NCBI RefSeq assembly: GCF_000938305.1
Contig: NZ_JYMT01000021.1
Coordinates: 286,765 to 350,764, forward strand
DNA from: Bradyrhizobium sp. LTSP885
GTDB lineage: Bacteria; Pseudomonadota; Alphaproteobacteria; Rhizobiales; Xanthobacteraceae
DNA length: 64,000 nucleotides
Direction of reading: 5' to 3'
Below, in pieces: positions 43,131-50,545 of the stretch (position 1 is its first letter; the number at the start of each line of letters is the position of its first letter). The notes beneath the pieces were generated by a model. It searched no databases. It was not told the DNA's origin and saw only the letters and a list, made by a program, of their open reading frames with translations. The position numbers and the translations under genes were made by a program.

Positions 43131-43356
43131 GCAGATAGCGGGCCTGAAGAAGGATCATTTCCGGGCGGGTAATCCGCTCCGCGCGCACCAGGCCAATGAG
43201 CAACCGCTCGATCTCGTCCAGTTCGACCGTATCCCCGGCCAGGCGCGAGATATGATGGGCCAGACGGTCGTTTGGACCCTCAGAATAAGACACGTGGAAC
43301 GTCCGGGCAAGGGTCCGGATGAGCTCTGCGGTCGAGGAGGCGGCTACCTTATCCAT
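43108..43356 (-). CDS. Small partner protein of Fic (antitoxin candidate)
   Basis: 82 residues, all helical and charged (TAELIRTLARTFHVSYSEGPNDRLAHHISRLAGDTVELDEIERLLIGLVRAERITRPEMILLQARYLREA). It overlaps the fic gene by 23 bases and would be translated first. I could not find the exact S/T-x-x-x-E-G/N motif of VbhA-type antitoxins; SYSEG has Ser three residues before Glu rather than four. There is no good Shine-Dalgarno, and TATATT lies nine bases before the ATG, so the mRNA could be leaderless. Role as antitoxin is inferred from position. Confidence 0.6.
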   Translation of the reverse strand: MDKVAASSTAELIRTLARTFHVSYSEGPNDRLAHHISRLAGDTVELDEIERLLIGLVRAERITRPEMILLQARYLREASRDV

Positions 43357-43454
43357 ATCGAAAATATAGCACTTTCTGACTGAGATTCCATTAACGAAAA
43401 GACGTCTGAAATCAGTGAGTTGACGGGTGCTTTTTGGGTCGTCGATTCGAATTG

Positions 43455-43592
43455 CGATGGCGGTGCACTCAAATATCGGTCGTCGCTGCGATCGATCTCA
43501 ATCGCGGTTTCGGCTCGACACGTGTCGGGCGGGTCACGCTCGGATGACTTCTCACCTGCGCGTATAAATAGATTAGTGCAATGTCACCGTAA
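43455..43592. repeat. Diverged repeat copies upstream of the 86-aa gene
   Basis: GCGGTGCACTCAAATATCGG (from about 43460) matches the 46825 element (GTGCACTCAAATATCGTC), and AATGTCACCGTAACCC at 43579-43594 matches the GTCACCGTAAC half. Between them the sequence is unique. It looks like one repeat pair split by 100 bases. Confidence 0.5.
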
Positions 43593-43615
43593 CCCGATGG
43601 TACGACCATCATCAA

Positions 43616-43876
43616 ATGCGCGCCGACAGCATCCGCAAAAGGAAAGTCAAGCTCGTAAGGAAGGAAGATACCGACACACCATTAAAGCGCGGCGAATATC
43701 GTCCGATACAAAGTGATATTTGGAAAGGAGCGGTCAAGGCGGCTAAGGAGGTTGAGAGGCGGTTCGGAAAGAAGAATCTCGGGCCGTACACAGACTTCGA
43801 ATGGGGAATGTTAACGGGGAAGCAGTCGGTCATCCGGTGGGTGCTCGGCTACGAATGGGATATGCTGGATACCTAA
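43616..43876 (+). CDS. Small hypothetical protein, 86 aa
   Basis: A basic N-terminus (MRADSIRKRKVKLVRKEDTD) is followed by an amphipathic helix (WKGAVKAAKEVERRFGKKNLGP) and a conserved-looking end, FEWGMLTGKQSVIRWVLGYEWDMLDT. The last block, WGML.GK.S..RWVLG.EWD.LDT, is one that I recognise from many small hypothetical proteins of proteobacterial accessory regions. GC and codon use are lower than in the core genes, suggesting transfer. No Shine-Dalgarno is obvious. The function is unknown. Confidence 0.6.
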   Translation: MRADSIRKRKVKLVRKEDTDTPLKRGEYRPIQSDIWKGAVKAAKEVERRFGKKNLGPYTDFEWGMLTGKQSVIRWVLGYEWDMLDT

Positions 43877-44087
43877 TCGGCTGTCCAAAGCCTCGCGCGC
43901 CACACGTCGAACTTACGCTGCTTGGCTGCGTCGAGCTTCGTCCTAGACGCGGACCCGTGGCTCCTAGCAGCCGCCCATATTACCCGACATTACGTGCTGT
44001 GCGAGCGCCTTTGAGAAGCTCGTATAGCGTGTAACATGCCTCACATGGTACGGATGCTAGAGACGTTGTAACGCCACGGGGGTGGGA

Positions 44088-44804
44088 ATGCCAATCGGGA
44101 CGATCGCTAGAAGGCGACCGCTAGCTACTTTCAAGGAAGTAACAAAGCTCGCTGCCAAACAGGCCGAACGTGCGGCGAAGATCACGACAGATACCTTCAA
44201 TCGAAAATACGTGTACGACGAAGACGACGTGACCGGAGCGTTTGTTGGCAGCTTAAACACGCTTTTTCACGACACCCAGCTAGGCGGTATGACGCTCGGG
44301 GCGTCAGTAGTGCGGCACCGAAGAGGGAAAGCCGCCGAGGAGAGTCGTACCGGCGCCGATATGCTGATCCATGTGTCGATGGATACTCCAACGCAAAGGT
44401 ACTCGAAGGGTGTGTTGGTCCAAGCCAAGAAAGCAGACGCGGACTATGATTGGTCAGCCTCGAAACGTCAGGGCCTTATCGACCAATGCAACAAATTGCT
44501 CAGCATTACTCCCGCTGCCTTTGTGCTCAACTACGGTACTAACGGCATTCGCTGCGGCGCGGCTACCCGTGTGGCTGGCGCAACGACAGTATTCAGCGTT
44601 CGTTATCTGTGCAACTGGACAACGTACCGTTTTTTTCTTGAACTCTTTCGTTGTCCAATCGGGGATCCTCGCATCACCAGTCCCAGCGTAGCCAATCTCC
44701 CGGCTGCCAAGGGTATGGGCGAGACGTTTGGTGACATCCCGTTCGTTGTAGAACTGTCACTCAAAGGCGAGCTTGATATTGATCCGGGCTCTTCCGAATC
44801 CTAG
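44088..44804 (+). CDS. Unknown protein with PD-(D/E)xK nuclease-like signature
   Basis: 238 residues from the ATG at 44088 (GGGGGTGGG before it). The segment EESRTGADMLIHV, about 15 residues of linker, then KGVLVQAKKADADYDW has the spacing and chemistry of a PD-(D/E)xK active site in its Q-x-K form: E84/E85, D91, Q112, K114. The next part, KRQGLIDQCNKLLSITPAAFVLNYGTNGIRC, looks like the following helix and strand. Restriction and repair nucleases use this fold. The rest is unassigned. The gene is isolated, of moderate GC, and ends at a fragment and a repeat. Nuclease activity is an inference. Confidence 0.6.
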   Translation: MPIGTIARRRPLATFKEVTKLAAKQAERAAKITTDTFNRKYVYDEDDVTGAFVGSLNTLFHDTQLGGMTLGASVVRHRRGKAAEESRTGADMLIHVSMDTPTQRYSKGVLVQAKKADADYDWSASKRQGLIDQCNKLLSITPAAFVLNYGTNGIRCGAATRVAGATTVFSVRYLCNWTTYRFFLELFRCPIGDPRITSPSVANLPAAKGMGETFGDIPFVVELSLKGELDIDPGSSES

Positions 44805-44929
44805 TCTGTCTTGACTGGCAAGCTCCTGGTGCCCTTGTCGCGAATGTCCCTGTAGGTGTAGCCGTTGACGGCGGCACGGGCGATGCCGAGCGCCTGGAAG
44901 CGCGCGCTCTCGTGCTGGAAAATGTCCCG
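44801..44929 (-). pseudogene. C-terminal fragment of an unknown protein
   Basis: Read on the minus strand, a stop-bounded segment gives ...HESARFQALGIARAAV and then NGYTYRDIRDKGTRSLPVKTD before a TAG. It has good coding character but no start; the frame is cut by the repeat at 44930. The stop overlaps the stop of the 44088 gene. I take it as the surviving tail of a gene truncated at the repeat. The family is not recognised. Confidence 0.45.
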
Positions 44930-44962
44930 TGGTTACGGTAACACTGCACTAATATATGCGCG
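44930..44962. repeat. Copy of the TGCACT / GGTAAC repeat
   Basis: GGTTACGGTAACACTGCACT followed by AATATATGCGCGC. It sits precisely between two gene fragments (44801-44929 and 44993-45035). Confidence 0.55.
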
Positions 44963-44992
44963 CTGAGAGGTGATCCGAGCGTGATCCGTCAA

Positions 44993-45035
44993 TCACTTCA
45001 TTCACTCCAACATCTTCCGCGCTTCCCCCAACGCA
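44993..45035 (-). pseudogene. 3'-end fragment of a copy of the 88-aa gene at 46866
   Basis: On the minus strand it reads LALGEARKMLE then a stop, and MK, compared with LLGEARRLLEGMK at the end of the 46866-47132 gene. The DNA ATCACTTCATTCACTCCAAC matches ATCACTTCATCCCCTCCAGC. Both ends lie next to the same kind of repeat, so a repeat-plus-gene-end unit seems to have been duplicated and decayed. Confidence 0.55.
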
Positions 45036-45058
45036 AGAAGGTCTAAGGGCCTCTCGAA

Positions 45059-45565
45059 ATGATCGACAAGCCTCTCAATTCGGATGAAGTCACAGACGAG
45101 CAGAAGAAGCTGGTTGATGACATCATCTATCTTCGAGGCCGCATCATAACGTCCTACTCTCAGGTCGAGTTTCTGCTGGCTGATATCGCCGTGAAACTGG
45201 AGCTGAAATTTCCCTATCCGATAGCGGCGCGCCTGAAGGCTACAAAACGCATCGCTCAACTCAAAGGTTACGAGACCTATAGAGGGGAACTAGAAGAAGT
45301 CTGCGACGCTTTGGCAGATTTTGATGACATCAGAAAATACATGGCGCACGGGTGGGCTAATCTCGAAGTCGATAGAATAGGGAATCATCAATTTCAGTTG
45401 CTGATGTATGAGCGCACCGGCGAAGGCAAGTTTGAGATGATGAGCGCCACAAGCACTCGAGAACGGTTGCAGGATGCTTCTGATAACATCACCGCGTACA
45501 CAGCGAAGGTGATAAATCTGTTTCGCCGCATATACTTCGAAAAAGGATTGGAGCAGCCGGAGTAA
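45059..45565 (+). CDS. Unknown protein with HEPN-like R-x4-H motif
   Basis: 168 residues, all helical. IITSYSQVEFLLADIAVKLEL and ALADFDDIRKYMAHGWANLEVD form the pattern of HEPN proteins, where two antiparallel helices bring an R-x4-6-H motif (here R92-KYMA-H97) into an RNase site. The C-terminal ITAYTAKVINLFRRIYFEKGL is a further helix. HEPN proteins act as RNases in toxin and defence systems. No cognate MNT-type partner is seen next to it. The assignment rests on motif and helix pattern. Low GC for this chromosome. Confidence 0.55.
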   Translation: MIDKPLNSDEVTDEQKKLVDDIIYLRGRIITSYSQVEFLLADIAVKLELKFPYPIAARLKATKRIAQLKGYETYRGELEEVCDALADFDDIRKYMAHGWANLEVDRIGNHQFQLLMYERTGEGKFEMMSATSTRERLQDASDNITAYTAKVINLFRRIYFEKGLEQPE

Positions 45566-45600
45566 GAAGCCGAAGGTGGAAGCTCCGTATTAGCTATCGT

Positions 45601-46248
45601 TCAACTCTCTGGCTTCAGAACGTCCTCAATGCTCGCCAATCGGCCAAGCTCATCCAGCCAAGGTGACGGAGTGTAGTTTAGGCCGCCAAATGCACTTACT
45701 GGGACCAACAGTCCAGTTCGGCTTACCGACGCATACAACGACGAAACTTCCTTTCCGTAGCCGGCAGCTTTCATTTCCTCCTGGAGGATGGAAAAGAAGT
45801 CGAACGATGGCTTATCGCCCGCTTCATTTATCTTTCGCGAGAGGGCAATCGCCTTTCCGATCAGCATCAGTTCATCTCTAGTCATCTGCTCCAAGATAGA
45901 AGCCCACCTTCGAAATTCATCAGGATCCAAAGCTTTGTTACGTTTCAGTCCTGCAATTATCTGAGCAAGCAGCTTCAAATTCTTCCGGGCTGCGCCGTCA
46001 GCAACGGCCTTGGAGAAGCGATAAATAATTTCGATAAGGGGATCAACTTCGTGCTCGGAAATGTCGGCAGGCTCAGTTGACCCTTTTCTCAACTCGTCGA
46101 TCAAGATTTCGGCGGCTTCTTTCTGCTTCCGCTCTAGATACTTGTCCCCGAGCTTGCCAAGGAAGCCGCCGCCAGGAACTTGAAAAACGCTCAGCACATC
46201 GCCAGCAATTGCGGAGCCCCATGGGACGATTTCCTTTTTGCTACTCAT
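45601..46248 (-). CDS. Unknown helical protein, 215 aa
   Basis: Start ATG at 46248 with GGGAGGAG upstream. The N-terminus is glycine-rich and mildly hydrophobic (WGSAIAGDVLSVFQVPGGGFLGKLGDKYLERKQKEAAEILIDELRKGS), followed by charged helices (DPLIEIIYRFSKAVADGAARKNLKLLAQIIAGLKRNKALDPDEFRRWASILEQM). The end, GLLVPVSAFGGLNYTPSPWLDELGRLA, looks like a small separate module. No family is recognised. It converges on the HEPN-like gene, 35 bases away, and shares the low GC of its neighbours. Confidence 0.6.
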   Translation of the reverse strand: MSSKKEIVPWGSAIAGDVLSVFQVPGGGFLGKLGDKYLERKQKEAAEILIDELRKGSTEPADISEHEVDPLIEIIYRFSKAVADGAARKNLKLLAQIIAGLKRNKALDPDEFRRWASILEQMTRDELMLIGKAIALSRKINEAGDKPSFDFFSILQEEMKAAGYGKEVSSLYASVSRTGLLVPVSAFGGLNYTPSPWLDELGRLASIEDVLKPES

Positions 46249-46453
46249 TTGGCTCCTCCCTTCGTTCTATTGGTAAGCTGACTACTCTAGGCAGATCGCT
46301 CATGACGGCGTCCTGCGCAACACCGCCGAAGCAGCTCCTCAACCGAGTTGGTCGGGATACCGGCTCGTTGGAAGGCAAGATATCCTTGCGCTGGCGGCCA
46401 GCCTGCACGCGCATGCGCTCGATCTCCGAGCGGAGATAGTCGAGTGTTGGCAT
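46241..46453 (-). pseudogene. Frameshifted copy of a small helical rhizobial protein
   Basis: The frame opens MPTLDYLRSEIERMRVQAGRQRKDI and then drifts. In the -1/+2 frame the sequence continues FQRAGIPTNSVEELLRRC, which is what I would expect after RQRK-[ED]-I in the intact small coiled-coil proteins of this type. About one base has been lost or gained near 46380. The shifted tail also diverges. I judge this a broken gene, though a rewritten short protein is possible. Confidence 0.5.
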
Positions 46454-46520
46454 GGTTCGCTCTGAATTGGCGGTAGATCGCCATAAGAACGAATGAAGAA
46501 CGATGAGTAAGGCCGCAAAT

Positions 46521-46547
46521 GAAAGGGCCGCCCGAAGGACGGCCTCT
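46521..46547 (-). terminator. Terminator of the 15-codon micro-ORF
   Basis: On the minus strand AGGCCGTCCTTCGGGCGGCC folds into a hairpin and is followed by CTTTCATTT. It lies 60 bases after the micro-ORF stop. Confidence 0.6.
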
Positions 46548-46606
46548 CTGAATAGTATCTAAAGGAATCAATGACCTAAATGGGGTCTATCCGACTCCAA
46601 GTCCCG

Positions 46607-46654
46607 TCAACCCTTATGGTTGATGGTGATGTTGATCGTGAAATTGATCAGCAT
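46607..46654 (-). CDS. 15-residue micro-ORF with strong Shine-Dalgarno
   Basis: ATG at 46654 is preceded by AGGAGGAGCAG. The frame reads MLINFTINITINHKG and stops at TGA (46609-46607). The alternation of Ile/Asn/Thr is unusual and the frame ends 60 bases before a hairpin terminator at 46521-46547, so a complete small transcript is suggested. It could be a leader peptide, a small membrane or amyloid-like peptide, or chance. Nothing downstream is obviously controlled by it. Confidence 0.45.
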   Translation of the reverse strand: MLINFTINITINHKG

Positions 46655-46824
46655 CTGCTCCTCCTTTCCGCACGCCGTGCACAGCGGCTATTGGACTACA
46701 GCCAGCGCTGGTCCGCGGGCGACAAGAACCATGGGGCGGGCCGCTTCGCTAGCGATTTCCGCTGCGACCCTAAGCCGCCGATCCGGCATGGAACTATTTT
46801 AGGACGAGCTGACCAGCAGGAACT

Positions 46825-46862
46825 ACGGTGACAGTGCACTCAAATATCGTCGTCACCGTAAC
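46825..46862. repeat. Best copy of the GGTGAC-TGCACT-GTCACC palindromic repeat
   Basis: ACGGTGAC (46825-46832) and GTCACCGT (46852-46859) form an inverted pair around AGTGCACTCAAATATCGTC. This type of sequence is often seen beside IS200-like/REP-associated transposase genes, but none is in the window. Related copies lie at 27950, 28936, 40146, 41573, 43455 and 44930. Confidence 0.65.
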
Positions 46863-46865
46863 TAA

Positions 46866-47132
46866 TCACTTCATCCCCTCCAGCAGCCTCCGCGCCTCCC
46901 CCAACAACGCCCGAATCTGCCTTCGCTCGGCGATCGCATCCCCGGTGAACAGGCCGTGCTTGCGCGCGTTCCGGTTGGCCCTTGGCGCGCCGGATCCCGG
47001 TGCGCCGCCGTGCATGCGGCAGCGCGTCTTGCCGTGCACCGCCGGCGCGCGGCACGCGCGCGCGGTGCGGGTTTTGGCGCCGCAACGCGGGCTCGCCAGC
47101 ATCGGGCCGGTCTGTCTGATGTGATCGCTCAC
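46866..47132 (-). CDS. Small 'HGG' protein, 88 aa
   Basis: The GTG start at 47132 overlaps the stop of the upstream gene (GTGA), so translation is coupled. The protein has a cysteine-containing N-terminal half, PRCGAKTRTARACRAPAVHGKTRCRMHGGAPGSGAPRANRNARKHGLFTGDAIAERRQIRALLGEARRLLEGMK. Four cysteines and two histidines (C-x7-C... C-x2-H) suggest a small metal-binding knuckle. The HGGA.GSGAP.GN.NA.KHG block is one I recognise as a common rhizobial small protein of unknown function, often in mobile regions. Confidence 0.72.
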   Translation of the reverse strand: MSDHIRQTGPMLASPRCGAKTRTARACRAPAVHGKTRCRMHGGAPGSGAPRANRNARKHGLFTGDAIAERRQIRALLGEARRLLEGMK

Positions 47133-47803
47133 GCCTGGGCTTGTCGCTCGGCATCGGCGGAATCGCGCCGTCGCCTGGCGCCCGCGGTCTTCGGCGGCTT
47201 CCGCGCCGCTTGTGCCGGGGTCTGGTCGGATACGATCACGTTCGCATGCTGGGTGACGTTGCCGACAATGGCGTTGCCGCCGTCCTCCACCTTCACGTTC
47301 TGCACGGTGAAGGCCGGCTCGCCAGGTCGTGTGCCTTGGCTCCGGTAGCGGTTGAGCGCATCGATCTGCGCGGGAAAGGTGCGGGCGAGCCGGCCCAATG
47401 CGCGCGCGGCGCTGTCGTGCTGGGCGAGGTCGTTCGCATGCGCGAGGTGATGGGCGCATCGCATCGCCATCACATGAACCGAAACCATCTGCGCCACCAG
47501 CATGGCCTCGACGGCATCCCGCGGGCGAATGCTCTTCACCATCGAGATCATGAAGGAGAGGTTGACCGCGTTGGGCCTCCCGCCGCTCACGCTGGCCTTC
47601 ACCAATTGCCGCAGGATGCCCTCCATCGCGTCGCGATCGGCGACACCCAGGATATCAGCCATGAGCTGTTCGCCGAGCTGCGGATCGGGATGGTCGATGC
47701 GGAAACCGCGCGACGAGAGTTTTATGCGCGGGGCTGTGGCGGACTGGGTCTGGTCGGTTGCGGCGGCCGTCATCGGCACGGTGATTTCATGTGCGGTGTT
47801 CAT
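47129..47803 (-). CDS. Unknown protein translationally coupled to the HGG protein
   Basis: 224 residues from the ATG at 47803 (an in-frame ATG 18 bases upstream is possible). It is helical in the middle (LGEQLMADILGVADRDAMEGILRQLVKASVSGGRPNAVNLSFMISMVKSIRPRDAVEAMLVAQMVSVHVMAMRCAHHLAHANDL). The C-terminal end is basic and disordered (ARKPPKTAGARRRRDSADAERQAQA). There is no signal peptide. It overlaps the next gene at GTGA. This two-gene unit looks conserved as a pair; the partner has a metal-binding-like knuckle. I do not know the function. Confidence 0.65.
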   Translation of the reverse strand: MNTAHEITVPMTAAATDQTQSATAPRIKLSSRGFRIDHPDPQLGEQLMADILGVADRDAMEGILRQLVKASVSGGRPNAVNLSFMISMVKSIRPRDAVEAMLVAQMVSVHVMAMRCAHHLAHANDLAQHDSAARALGRLARTFPAQIDALNRYRSQGTRPGEPAFTVQNVKVEDGGNAIVGNVTQHANVIVSDQTPAQAARKPPKTAGARRRRDSADAERQAQA

Positions 47804-48185
47804 GTCTGGTGTCCCTGGCATGCGCCGGACCACGCGCGCAGGCGATTGTTCGCCGCGGCGAGCCGGTGCGATTTCAATTGTCAGTGAGGGTTTGGCCGCG
47901 ATCGTGACCGGCGAGCCCGCGGTTGCGGGCGGCGTTTGCACGATTTCGGAATATTGGAAGAATATCGGTGAGTTGCCCGACGTGTCAAGTTGCCTTGTCG
48001 AACGCCGGCCGCCGCCGGCTACTTTGCATGGGGTTGTTTTCGATATTTGCGCGTGGCGTCCTGCGTTTCCGGCAACCCTGAACCCGGCGACATCGCCGCT
48101 GGGATCATTATACTGGTCCAAAGATTGACCCAAGCGTTGCGACAGGCGCGGCCCGGCCGCCGGCCTGCGGATGAAGGAAGACTCG
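47804..48185. other. Divergent control region before the BisC-type gene
   Basis: 380 bases. No convincing gene. TCGGAATATTGGAAGAATAT near 47946 is the most AT-rich part and may hold promoters. AAGGAAG lies before the ATG at 48186. Confidence 0.4.
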
Positions 48186-50507
48186 ATGAGTGAGACAATT
48201 GGCGCCCCCGATCCCGGCCTCGACCTGTCCGACGGCTTCAAGCCGCACACGTCGCATTGGGGTGTGTTCTCGGCGCGCCTCCGCGGGGACGGTCTCGAAG
48301 TCCGGTCGTATGCGGGCGATCCCGATCCGAGCGGCATCATCGGCAACTTCCCCGCCGCGTTACGCCATCAGGTGCGCATCGCTCGGCCTGCGATCCGTCG
48401 CGGCTGGCTCGAACGCGGTGCTGGACCCGACGACCGCCGCGGCCGCGACGAATTCGTCTCGGTCAGCTGGGAGCAGGCGCTGGATCTGCTCGCCGGTGAG
48501 CTGACGCGGATCCGTGACACACGCGGCCCCGGTGCGGTGTTCGGTGGCTCCTATGGCTGGTCCAGCGCGGGCCGCTTCCATCACGCCCAAAGCCAGGTTC
48601 ATCGTTTCCTCAACTTCGCGATGGGCGGCTATGTGCGCTCGGTGAACTCCTATTCCTCAGGCGCGTCATCGGTGCTGCTGCCGCAGATCCTGACGGGTTA
48701 CGAGGACATCACCAAGCGCAACGTCACGTGGGAGCAGATCGCGGCCGAGAGCGAGATCGTGCTGGCGTTCGGCGGCATGGCGTTGAAGAACTCCATGGTG
48801 GCCGGTGGTTCGATCAGCAAACATATCGAGCGCGGCGCCATGGAGGCGGCGCACCGGCGCGGCTGCGAGTTCATCCTTGTCAGTCCGCTGCGTGACGATC
48901 TGCCCGCGGAGGCCGGCGCCGAATGGATGACGGCCGTGCCCGGGACCGACACGGCCTTGATGCTCGGCATCGTCCATTCGCTGGTCAGCGAAGGTCTGCA
49001 CGATCAGGCCTTCCTCGACCGCTACACCGAAGGCTGGCCGGTGTTCCTGCGCTATCTCGACGGCGAGGCCGACGGCCAGCCGAAGGATGCCGAATGGGCC
49101 GCATCGATCTGCGGCATCGACGCCGACACCATCCGCAAGCTCGCGCGTCGCCTCGCCGGGCGGCGGGCACTCATCACCGTCTCCCACTCGCTGCAGCGTG
49201 CCGAACATGGCGAGCAGCCGGTGTGGATGGGCATGGTGCTGGCGGCGGCGCTCGGCCAGATCGGCCTTCCCGGCGGCGGTTACGCCTACTCGCTCGGTGC
49301 GATCGGCTATTACGGCCGGCGCGTCAACGCGGTGCCGGGGCCGACGCTCGGGCAGGGACGCAACGGTGTCGCCGACTTCATTCCGGTGGCGCGCATCGCC
49401 GACATGCTGCTCAATCCCGGCACGACCTATCGCTACAATGGCGAGACGCGCACCTATCCGGACATCCGCCTCGTCTACTGGGCGGGCGGAAATCCGTTCC
49501 ACCATCACCAGGACCTCAACCGCCTGCGCAAGGCCTTCGCCAAACTCGACACGCTGGTGGTGCATGAGCTCGCCTGGACCGCCACGGCCCGCCATGCCGA
49601 CATCGTCCTGCCCGCGACCATGACGCTCGAGCGCGAGGACATCGGCTATTCCTCCAACGATCCGCTGATGGTCGCGATGCACCGGATCGCCGAGCCGTTC
49701 GGTCTCGCGCGCGATGACTATGATATCTTCGCCGATCTCGCCGAGCGTCTCGGTGCCCGCGAGGCCTTCACCGAAGGCCGCACGGCGCGGCAATGGCTGA
49801 TGCGTCTCTACGAGCCGACCCGCGCCTCGCTCGCCGCGCAGGGCCTGGCTGCGCCAAGCTTCGAGGAGTTCTGGCAAAGCGGCAGCCTGATCGTGCCGCA
49901 ACATCTCGACGACGGCGGCTCGCTGCGCCGCTTTCGCGAGGACCCGGTCGCCCGGCCGCTGCCGACGCCGAGCGGGCGCATCGAGATTGCCTCCAAGAAG
50001 ATCGCCGATCATGGCGATGCGGATTGTCCGGGGCATCCGGTTTGGCTCGAGAAGACCGATGTCCCCGAGCCAGGCTCGCCGTTCTTCCTGATCGCGAACC
50101 AGCCAACCACGCGGCTCCACAGCCAGCTCGACTTCGGCGGACATTCGCTCCAAGCCAAGCATCGCGGCCGTGAGGTCGCGCGCATGAACCCGCGTGACGC
50201 TGTTGCCCGCGGCATCGCCGATGGCGATATCATCCGTCTGTTCAACGCGCGCGGCGCCTGCCTTGCCGCGGTGCATGTCACCGACGGCATCGCGCCGGGG
50301 ATCGTGCAGCTTCCGACCGGCGCCTGGTACGACCCGATGGATCCCGAGGACGAGGCTCCGCTCTGTGTCCACGGCAATCCGAATGTGCTGACGCGCGACA
50401 TCGGCACCTCATCCTTCGCGCAGGGCTGCACCGGTCAGCTCACCACGGTCGAGGTGGAGCGCTTCAACGGCAATCTGCCGCCGATCCGCGCTTTCGATCC
50501 GATATAG
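48186..50507 (+). CDS. bisC: Molybdopterin S/N-oxide reductase (BisC / DMSO-reductase type)
   Basis: 773 residues from the ATG at 48186. It opens SHWGVFSARLRGDGLEV and has the type-III active-site stretch GPGAVFGGSYGWSSAGRFHHAQSQVHRF, in which the Ser of GSYGWSS is the expected molybdenum ligand. Further cofactor contacts are VYWAGGNPFHHHQDLNRL, VVHELAWTATARHADIVLPATMTLERED and, near the end, LIANQPTTRLHSQLDFG. There is no Tat signal, so it works in the cytoplasm, as biotin sulfoxide reductase does. Methionine sulfoxide or biotin sulfoxide are the likely substrates. It stands alone. Confidence 0.88.
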   Translation: MSETIGAPDPGLDLSDGFKPHTSHWGVFSARLRGDGLEVRSYAGDPDPSGIIGNFPAALRHQVRIARPAIRRGWLERGAGPDDRRGRDEFVSVSWEQALDLLAGELTRIRDTRGPGAVFGGSYGWSSAGRFHHAQSQVHRFLNFAMGGYVRSVNSYSSGASSVLLPQILTGYEDITKRNVTWEQIAAESEIVLAFGGMALKNSMVAGGSISKHIERGAMEAAHRRGCEFILVSPLRDDLPAEAGAEWMTAVPGTDTALMLGIVHSLVSEGLHDQAFLDRYTEGWPVFLRYLDGEADGQPKDAEWAASICGIDADTIRKLARRLAGRRALITVSHSLQRAEHGEQPVWMGMVLAAALGQIGLPGGGYAYSLGAIGYYGRRVNAVPGPTLGQGRNGVADFIPVARIADMLLNPGTTYRYNGETRTYPDIRLVYWAGGNPFHHHQDLNRLRKAFAKLDTLVVHELAWTATARHADIVLPATMTLEREDIGYSSNDPLMVAMHRIAEPFGLARDDYDIFADLAERLGAREAFTEGRTARQWLMRLYEPTRASLAAQGLAAPSFEEFWQSGSLIVPQHLDDGGSLRRFREDPVARPLPTPSGRIEIASKKIADHGDADCPGHPVWLEKTDVPEPGSPFFLIANQPTTRLHSQLDFGGHSLQAKHRGREVARMNPRDAVARGIADGDIIRLFNARGACLAAVHVTDGIAPGIVQLPTGAWYDPMDPEDEAPLCVHGNPNVLTRDIGTSSFAQGCTGQLTTVEVERFNGNLPPIRAFDPI

Positions 50508-50518
50508 AGTGCAGCGGG

Positions 50519-50545
50519 GACGGCGAGGTGCAAACCTCGCCGTTG
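50519..50545 (+). terminator. Terminator-like hairpin of the BisC gene
   Basis: GACGGCGAGGT, GCAA, ACCTCGCCGTT forms a stable hairpin eleven bases after the stop. The T-run is short (TTGCTCC), so efficiency is uncertain. Confidence 0.6.

Noticed and set aside
46580..46831. 83-codon plus-strand frame over the micro-ORF
   Set aside because: No SD, no conserved-looking segment; the opposite strand has the better supported micro-ORF and terminator.
48666..50372. 568-codon open frame on the minus strand inside the BisC-type gene
   Set aside because: It is antisense to a fully recognisable molybdoenzyme and its translation is His/Arg/Gly-rich without motifs; long antisense frames are expected at this GC.
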